Source: Fibrobacter succinogenes (lineage in GTDB: Bacteria; Fibrobacterota; Fibrobacteria; Fibrobacterales; Fibrobacteraceae). Taken from it: a stretch of DNA of 59,748 nt. Positions 54,019-59,748 of this stretch are shown here, piece by piece. A program made the translations under genes and the position numbers. Position 1 is the stretch's first letter. Every line of letters starts with the position of its first letter. The stretch is taken from positions 1 through 59,748 of the forward strand of contig CACYRP010000039.1 of NCBI GenBank assembly GCA_902776765.1. Reading direction: 5' to 3'. The notes beneath the pieces were generated by a model, which did no database searches, was not told the origin of the DNA, and saw only the letters and a program-made list of their open reading frames with translations.

Positions 54019-54807
54019 ATGGTAACATCTGAAAAGCTATTAAACCTTTTACAAGCAGCAGAAAGCTCCGATATTTTCGACAAAGCGGTCGTTGGATATT
54101 TGCTCCCTGACGGCACTAGCAACATCGTCACGCTGAACACTCCCGAAGATACTGTTTTCGACATAGCATCGCTCACGAAGGTTTGCCCCACTTCGACGTT
54201 AGCTCTCACATATGTTCTTGAAGGCCAGCTTTCCATTGACGCTAAAGTCATCGATTACATCCCGGAACTTCAAACAAACTATCGCGACGAGATTTACGTT
54301 TCGCATTTGCTCACACATAGTCTTGATTACCGCGTCCCGATGAAAACGCTCACGGCACTTTCACCGGAAGAGATTCTCAACGTCCTTTACACATACGAAT
54401 TTTCAGCTGCACCGGGTACGGTTTTCAACTATGGAAATCCCGCCAGCGTTTTGCTCGGAATTTTGTTGCAAAGACTTACAGGTAAGACTTTGCAAGAACA
54501 AGGTAACGAAAGATTTTTCACGCCGCTCGGCATGACGCGTTCTGGTTACGACCCGCTCACACGTGTTCCAAAATCCGAAATCGCGGCGACAGAACTCTGC
54601 GAGTTCCGCCACCGCGAAATCCAAGGCGAAGTCCATGACGAAAGCGCCTGGGTTCTGCAAAAGCTTTTCCCCGTCGGTAGCGCCGGCATGTTCAGTTGCG
54701 TGCCCGACTTGCTCAAGTTCGTGAAGATGATCCTCATGGACGGGAAATTCGAGGACACGCTGGATCCGGAGCGGCCGCATGTGCTGCTGCACCAGCAGTA
54801 TCTTTAA
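54019..54807 (+). CDS. serine hydrolase (beta-lactamase family), truncated at the junction
   Basis: 263 residues. The ATG at 54019 follows GGGGA; the ATG at 53995 lies inside the RNA terminator. FDIASLTKVCPTSTLAL holds the S-x-x-K nucleophile motif and NYGNPASVLLG the Y-x-N motif. Family members are usually 350-400 residues with a later H-x-G motif, which is missing. The natural sequence seems to stop near MILMDGKF; the final ~18 codons use atypical GC-rich triplets and look like foreign DNA at a join. Confidence 0.75.
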   Translation: MVTSEKLLNLLQAAESSDIFDKAVVGYLLPDGTSNIVTLNTPEDTVFDIASLTKVCPTSTLALTYVLEGQLSIDAKVIDYIPELQTNYRDEIYVSHLLTHSLDYRVPMKTLTALSPEEILNVLYTYEFSAAPGTVFNYGNPASVLLGILLQRLTGKTLQEQGNERFFTPLGMTRSGYDPLTRVPKSEIAATELCEFRHREIQGEVHDESAWVLQKLFPVGSAGMFSCVPDLLKFVKMILMDGKFEDTLDPERPHVLLHQQYL

Positions 54808-57800
54808 CATCTTCGATTTTATTATCTACTTTATTCTTAGTTTCTTTAATCTTCTCAAAAGTTCGGGTACTACGAACATTTTCAGTCATACCTTTATACT
54901 TTTCATCATTTTCAAGATATGCCATAGACCTCTGAACTTCAGGTGATAACATGTGTTTACCATTATTCTTATCAAAATTAGCACGTCTGTACCAATCTCT
55001 TACTACAGCATCTCTATCGCCACCTTGGTCTCTATACTTAGCTTTAAGTACACCAGAATCTTCAAATAATTCTTGACGTTGTTCTTCAAGAGACATATCT
55101 TCATATCCTTCAGGCATACCAGCAGCTGCAGCATGTTGTCTGCTTTCATTCTTAATCTTTTCTTGTGCTCTATATCTATTATGAGCAGATAAGTTAGTTA
55201 AGAAGTATACCCAACCTAAGGTAACTGGGAAGTATTTCTGTTGTCCTAAATCATGCCACCATCTAATAAGTATAAATGTTAACCAGAATAAGAATATTTC
55301 AAGAACAATACCAAATACACCTGCAGTACCTGAATCAGGAGCTTGCATACCTAATGTCATAACAACACCAGAATAGAAACCGATAAATACTAATGCAAGT
55401 AATGGACTGAAGGTTTCTGCTAATATACGTCCCCATGTCTTATTTTCAGCAGCTTTACCTAATATTACTTTGAATATAAAGATATATAACTGCCACCATA
55501 AGTATAAGAACGTAAGTAACTTAATCAATGATAAGAAACAACATAAGCAACAGTTCAATAACTTAACAATAACTCCAATAAATCCTGTTTGGAATTCACC
55601 ATTATAATTTTCATTTTCTGTTACCTTTATATCTATTGTTCCACCATTATCAGTTATTGCAACTCTCGGAGCCATAAAGTGGTCTACAACTCTATACGCA
55701 TTATTATTGATAACAACACCATTATAAGTATGCCCGTTTTCAACAATAGTATTAGCAATAGAGTTAGAATCACCCCAATAACTGAATGCATCCATTAACA
55801 TTACACACCAATGCTTAACTTCTGTACCAGAAATTTTTGGCATGTATACATCAGGTAATTCTCGATAGTCTTTAGTGCTATCTATTAACTGTTCATCTTT
55901 TAGTAATCCATAACCAGTATTATATTTTGCCCATGTATCTAAGTAAGGTAAATAGTACATAGATTCAAATGCTGGCGGGTCACCAAAGAGATATGTTAGG
56001 TTCTTATCGCTATATAATGTCGACATTTCACCTAGATTAATTACTTTTTGATTTACATTTTTAACTATTTTCCAGGTTCCTTCCGGATTAGCATGAATTG
56101 CAGTAATAACACCCAATTCAAATACTAATAACAAGAAACCTATAAGTATTCGTCCAGTAGCTTTTGAACCCATCTTCAAAACAGCAAGAACTGTTTTAAT
56201 AATAAAGAATATAGCTAAAAATTCAATTAAAAGCATTACAAATGAATTTTGCCACATACTTGCAGGAGATAAACCATAACCATCTAATACATCAAAATTA
56301 CATAACTGTTGCATAAATACAGACATCTCTGTAACTTTACCTGCAAAACCAATAATAGTTTTCTGTGGTTTAATGTAAATTCCAATAGCTAAACTTAATT
56401 GGAAATCTGATACAAGTTTACCTACAATATGACTCTTGTATATATTAACACGAGGGTCAGTAACTGCATAATTTTCTCTATCACGAGCTAATAATGTAGC
56501 TGTATCATACGGCATTACTCGTTTATCATCTTTAATTACATTAACAGTAGGGTCATTAACTCCTTCATATTTAGCTGTAGCACACATAAGTTTCATCATA
56601 TTAGCCAATACCATAGGATAATATGGTCCACAATATGCTTGTAATTTTGCTATAATTTCATGAGCATCTTGGTCTTTTAATGTATGTTCTGAGGCATCAT
56701 AATCCTGAGTTACTTGATATATACCACTAAGTGCATATACATTAACCATTGTTAATGATGTCTTTTCATCACCATATTTTTTAGACCAACATTCTTCATC
56801 TTCACCCTCATTTGTAATCATACATTGACGATAAAGAATTTCTTTCTTAGAGGTTGAACTATCTTGGTCATCACCTCTTTTTAACATATCTTGGAATGCG
56901 TTCCATCTATCAATTAAATCTGCATTTTCATTATATGTTTTATAAATATTTTGATAATCACTTGGATAAATATCAGTTTCTTCAAAATCAAATCCAGCAA
57001 TACTATAATTATCTACAAAATCCTTATAATCATCATAAGGCATTGTATATGAATTATCTTTTCCGTCCCATAACTCTAAATTATTAAAATTAACATGACG
57101 TGTTTGTGTTTCTGTCCAAGTTACCTCTGTCCAAGTTGTCCAAGAATCTCCATCTGAATGAGTTCCTGATGGGTCTTCTTTTGAAGAAGATGCACTATGT
57201 GTTCCTTCTGTAGTACCTTGATATTCAGCATGAGTAGGGTCATCTCTCCAAGATTCAGTTTCTGTATACATAGCATCATCAACATGCTCGGTACTCTGAG
57301 TAGACCAATCACTCCAATCACCATATTCATTATGGTCTGGAATTGTACTTGTAGAATCAGAACCATTAGCTAAATGATGATGTGTTATAGAAGATTTCCG
57401 TGTTACAGTACGAGTACGAACTTCTACATCATAATCATATTGTACATGTAAATCATCTTCTGCATATCTTTGAACATCAGCAGCCCAACTTGCACCATAT
57501 CCTAATTCATCATTACCAGAGTAACTATCTGGTGTAATACCATAATCTCCTGGATAACTTATGTCACCAATACCAAGTCCACCTAAACTACGGTTTTCAT
57601 CAATACAGCTACATAATATATATGCCCATTGTGGATGTGCCTGAATCCACGCGTTAATCATAGTAACATATCTATTTCTTGATGCTAAATAATGCCACAT
57701 ATCCATACCTTGAATTTTAAGGCCAGAATCTAACACAGCTTGAGCTCCACCAGATTGATAAAGGTCCCAAGCCTGTTGCATAACTACAGCATCTTCATAT

Positions 57801-58630
57801 TCTGACTCATGAGAATTATTCCAAGATTCTGCGGCTTTCTTAACATCATCAGTAACCATCATTGAAATTACTTCTTCAGCATTTTCAAAATAATCGCCTT
57901 CTTTTTTATCATCATCGGCATAAATATAATGTGTTGGAATTTGTCGTTCAAAATAATCTAAATAGTATTTTTTGAAAAATTCCAAAATATAGTCATCTTT
58001 ACCTTTATATGTGTGGTTCAAATACGTAATTGTGTTAAAATTATCAGCATCTGGAGCTTTAATGAATGACGCACCAAAAATAGCTTTAACAGCTCTCCAT
58101 AATACTTGCCACCATTTTTTAGGTGATGGAAGAATACCGGCAGTTGACATTACTTCTTTAGGATATTCACCCATATAAGTATAACTAGGTACAGCAAAAC
58201 CATATTTACTAAATACAGTTTCAGTTGTTGCATTAGTACCTACTGGAACAACCCACTCAGTATCTTCAATTTTATATGTATCATCGGTATAACCATCGTT
58301 TATCAATGATATAACTCTATTTTTTACAATAGATTGTAAGTTTGGTGTATTAAAATACATTTTATACTGAGTAGAGCCATCTACATCAGAATACTTTTTA
58401 ATAACCGTATAAGTTTTGAACTGGAACATCCAAGATACTATATTATCAACGTCACTTATACCAAAATCAAATAATTCATCAACGTCTTTACCGCTAATAA
58501 TATAATAAGTTGCATCTCCACTTTTATCATTCTCCACATAACTCTCAGCATAAGCCTGACTGATAGGAGAAATAAGTGTGATAATACATATACAAACGGC
58601 TATGAATTGTTTCAACCATTCCTTAAACAT
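54734..58630 (-). CDS. very large secreted/membrane protein, AT-rich segment
   Basis: About 1,298 residues in the frame as found. GGGAGA before the ATG. Signal peptide (AVCICIITLISPISQAYAE). The first ~690 residues are extracellular, Tyr/Asp/Trp-rich, with a Ser/Thr/Glu-rich stretch around 450-510. About six membrane segments follow (e.g. NSFVMLLIEFLAIFFIIKTVLAVL, LLNCCLCCFLSLIKLLTFLYLWW), then a charged cytosolic tail. The layout (soluble N-part, several membrane helices, cytosolic tail) could suit a VirB6/TrbL-like conjugation protein or a mobile-element component; no motif proves it. The last ~20 residues (AAAHAAAPDPACPRISRP) may be foreign, from the junction. Confidence 0.6.
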   Translation of the reverse strand: MFKEWLKQFIAVCICIITLISPISQAYAESYVENDKSGDATYYIISGKDVDELFDFGISDVDNIVSWMFQFKTYTVIKKYSDVDGSTQYKMYFNTPNLQSIVKNRVISLINDGYTDDTYKIEDTEWVVPVGTNATTETVFSKYGFAVPSYTYMGEYPKEVMSTAGILPSPKKWWQVLWRAVKAIFGASFIKAPDADNFNTITYLNHTYKGKDDYILEFFKKYYLDYFERQIPTHYIYADDDKKEGDYFENAEEVISMMVTDDVKKAAESWNNSHESEYEDAVVMQQAWDLYQSGGAQAVLDSGLKIQGMDMWHYLASRNRYVTMINAWIQAHPQWAYILCSCIDENRSLGGLGIGDISYPGDYGITPDSYSGNDELGYGASWAADVQRYAEDDLHVQYDYDVEVRTRTVTRKSSITHHHLANGSDSTSTIPDHNEYGDWSDWSTQSTEHVDDAMYTETESWRDDPTHAEYQGTTEGTHSASSSKEDPSGTHSDGDSWTTWTEVTWTETQTRHVNFNNLELWDGKDNSYTMPYDDYKDFVDNYSIAGFDFEETDIYPSDYQNIYKTYNENADLIDRWNAFQDMLKRGDDQDSSTSKKEILYRQCMITNEGEDEECWSKKYGDEKTSLTMVNVYALSGIYQVTQDYDASEHTLKDQDAHEIIAKLQAYCGPYYPMVLANMMKLMCATAKYEGVNDPTVNVIKDDKRVMPYDTATLLARDRENYAVTDPRVNIYKSHIVGKLVSDFQLSLAIGIYIKPQKTIIGFAGKVTEMSVFMQQLCNFDVLDGYGLSPASMWQNSFVMLLIEFLAIFFIIKTVLAVLKMGSKATGRILIGFLLLVFELGVITAIHANPEGTWKIVKNVNQKVINLGEMSTLYSDKNLTYLFGDPPAFESMYYLPYLDTWAKYNTGYGLLKDEQLIDSTKDYRELPDVYMPKISGTEVKHWCVMLMDAFSYWGDSNSIANTIVENGHTYNGVVINNNAYRVVDHFMAPRVAITDNGGTIDIKVTENENYNGEFQTGFIGVIVKLLNCCLCCFLSLIKLLTFLYLWWQLYIFIFKVILGKAAENKTWGRILAETFSPLLALVFIGFYSGVVMTLGMQAPDSGTAGVFGIVLEIFLFWLTFILIRWWHDLGQQKYFPVTLGWVYFLTNLSAHNRYRAQEKIKNESRQHAAAAGMPEGYEDMSLEEQRQELFEDSGVLKAKYRDQGGDRDAVVRDWYRRANFDKNNGKHMLSPEVQRSMAYLENDEKYKGMTENVRSTRTFEKIKETKNKVDNKIEDVKDTAGAAAHAAAPDPACPRISRP
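54745..54800. other. sequence junction: composition changes abruptly
   Basis: Left side: moderate-GC gene; right side: AT-rich DNA on the opposite strand. In between lies a GC-rich stretch of ~45 bp containing GGATCC (54762-54767) and GCGGCCGC (54771-54778), four and eight-base palindromes recognised by cloning enzymes. The exact join cannot be placed to a base. Confidence 0.7.
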
Positions 58631-58655
58631 ACTTAGTCTCCCTTCAGTATATAAA

Positions 58656-59087
58656 TTATTTTCTTCTACCACCCGAATTTACTGGAGTAAATGCTTCAAT
58701 ACATTCGGATTCAGAATATCCGTTTGTTGATACCCAATTATGTTTCCAAGAACCCTTAGTAACCGGGTGTACATCAAATCCCAAATGGGAAAATGTTTTA
58801 ATAATATTTGATTTTCTCTTATGTTCCCTAAAATAAATCATTTTAGTACCGCAGCCACTCCACATATTAGTACAATAGCCGAGTAATGAAATTAAATCTT
58901 CTTTCTTTGTAACATAAATATAATGGATAATTACTGTCGTAAATCCGTTAATTTCTCTAAAAGCAAAAGAAATAAAAGCGTCTCCTAAGGTAACAGTATA
59001 CCCATCGAGCGGTACATTTCTATGATAATTTGTACCATTTTCGTCATTTATTAGACGTTGCAATTTAACTTTATCATAGTCATTCAT
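58656..59087 (-). CDS. possible GNAT-like protein of the AT-rich element
   Basis: 143 residues; AGGAGG before the ATG. The middle (FTTVIIHYIYVTKKEDLISLLGYCTNMWSGCGTKMIYFREHKRKSNIIKTFSHLGFDV) has a beta-strand ending in IYV, a helix and a final strand and helix in an order reminiscent of GNAT N-acetyltransferases. The acetyl-CoA loop (Q/R-x-x-G-x-G/A) is not evident. Small, soluble; followed 25 bases later by the giant membrane protein gene. Confidence 0.4.
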   Translation of the reverse strand: MNDYDKVKLQRLINDENGTNYHRNVPLDGYTVTLGDAFISFAFREINGFTTVIIHYIYVTKKEDLISLLGYCTNMWSGCGTKMIYFREHKRKSNIIKTFSHLGFDVHPVTKGSWKHNWVSTNGYSESECIEAFTPVNSGGRRK

Positions 59088-59099
59088 TAAATTTTCCTC

Positions 59100-59519
59100 C
59101 TAAATTTCTATCAAATTATCCATATCGAGAACAGTCCAATTATTCTCTACAAAGGCTTGAAAGTCTTCATATATATCAATAAAGTCTAGCAACGACGTAA
59201 ACTCAAAAATATTTATCGTTTTTAGACACTTGATTAATTCTTTTACTTCTACTGCTTGTAAAACCTCAGTAAAAAATCGACGCTGGTTGTTATAAAACTC
59301 CTCAACGTCGATATATAAAAACTCATCTAAGTCTTCATCTGATTCTGTATAAAGAATGAAACATTCTTGGTGTTTAATTTTGGCTCTTAAACCAATCTTA
59401 AATAATTTCTTTCGTATCACACTTCCGTCATTATAAGTTACTTTTAGTTCTTCCGTTATAGGCTTAAGACGGTCTAAACAATAATAATTAAACTCTTGAT
59501 GTTGCTTAGTTAGAATCAT
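59100..59519 (-). CDS. uncharacterised protein of the AT-rich element
   Basis: 139 residues, rich in aromatic and acidic residues, with no signal peptide or membrane helix. Its ATG at 59519 overlaps the stop of the upstream gene (TGATG-like arrangement). No family recognised. Confidence 0.55.
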   Translation of the reverse strand: MILTKQHQEFNYYCLDRLKPITEELKVTYNDGSVIRKKLFKIGLRAKIKHQECFILYTESDEDLDEFLYIDVEEFYNNQRRFFTEVLQAVEVKELIKCLKTINIFEFTSLLDFIDIYEDFQAFVENNWTVLDMDNLIEI

Positions 59520-59748
59520 GCTCCATTCATTGCCTCCTTTGCCTTAATAAATATGTCGTTGTAATCAGGATAATTAGTTTTTACCCATTCATAAATATTA
59601 AGTGCAAGCGAGGCATTTGATTTATCAACTTCTTCTTCATGCTGAACTACATCAATAACAAGGTTTACTGAGGCATTTTTAGCCTTAATAAACAAATCAT
59701 TATCAATTTCATTAACATCTCCATCATAAGTTATATGATAAATATCTT
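59516..59748 (-). CDS. C-terminal part of a gene running off the window
   Basis: The last 76 codons of a minus-strand gene that starts beyond the right edge. The visible part contains DNDLFIKAKNASVN and DIFIKAKEAMNGA, an internal repeat. Stop at 59516-59518 overlaps the next start. AAAGGAGG inside its 3' end serves the downstream gene. No function can be told. Confidence 0.5.
   Translation of the reverse strand, partial: DIYHITYDGDVNEIDNDLFIKAKNASVNLVIDVVQHEEEVDKSNASLALNIYEWVKTNYPDYNDIFIKAKEAMNGA

Noticed and set aside
1..59748. tRNA, rRNA or CRISPR arrays
   Set aside because: No T-arm GTTCRANNC with cloverleaf context, no rRNA stretches and no regularly spaced repeats with spacers were seen. 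The regular repeats found are coding (collagen-like and coiled-coil).

Overview
The window looks like a Fibrobacter-type genome (Fibrobacterota, gut or rumen cellulose degrader). The evidence is a GH8 and a GH5 endoglucanase, a probable carbohydrate-binding protein with a type IX secretion (Por-type) C-terminal sorting domain, Ser-rich linkers behind lipoprotein signals, moderate G+C with many short dispersed GTCAT-type palindromes, and -10 boxes mostly reading TATATT. About the last 4.95 kb (from roughly 54.75-54.80 kb to the end) is much more AT-rich, has strong AGGAGG ribosome binding sites and cuts off a serine hydrolase gene. It is either a mobile element or a wrongly joined contig.

Layout. 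1-4.5 kb: accessory genes (KilA-N protein, ASCH-like protein, two uncharacterised proteins, an AlbA_2/Schlafen-type ATP-binding regulator) with a 52-bp direct repeat upstream of two of them. 4.9-5.4 kb: hsp20 behind a sigma-54 promoter. 5.5-12.1 kb: a zinc uptake locus behind one Fur/Zur-type palindrome: small His/Cys membrane protein, ZnuA, ZnuC, ZnuB, an exported Cys-Cys protein, a second small His/Cys protein, a His-rich lipoprotein and a ZnuD-like TonB receptor. It could carry zinc from the outer membrane to the cytoplasm. 12.3-16.6 kb: DUF58 protein, uncharacterised exported protein, EF-G-like GTPase, SIMPL protein. 17.1-25.4 kb: pgi (with an internal 30-bp duplication), a GGDEF/EAL protein, a lipoprotein joining collagen-like repeats to a histidine phosphatase, a metallo-beta-lactamase-fold hydrolase, MoxR. 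25.7-32.6 kb: three paralogous lipoproteins (one frameshifted), two paralogous membrane proteins flanking a TfoX-like gene, an acyltransferase and a BatD-like protein. MoxR, DUF58 and BatD usually sit together but are scattered here. 32.7-39.8 kb: GH8, CBM-like secreted protein, GH5, DUF4874/DUF4832 protein. 40-43.9 kb: two duplicated S8 proteases with conserved palindromes at their starts. 44.3-49.9 kb: an Opp-type ABC transporter whose oppB looks broken at both ends. 50.2-54.0 kb: uvrC, a ZapB-like coiled-coil protein, zapA and a 6S-RNA-like ncRNA, the same order as zapB/zapA/ssrS neighbourhoods elsewhere.

Several lesions (pgi duplication, oppB deletions, a homopolymer frameshift, the 54.8-kb junction) may be biological or assembly errors, and the raw reads should be consulted. 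No tRNA, rRNA or CRISPR array was recognised. All functional calls come from reading the sequence and from knowledge of the families; no database search was run.
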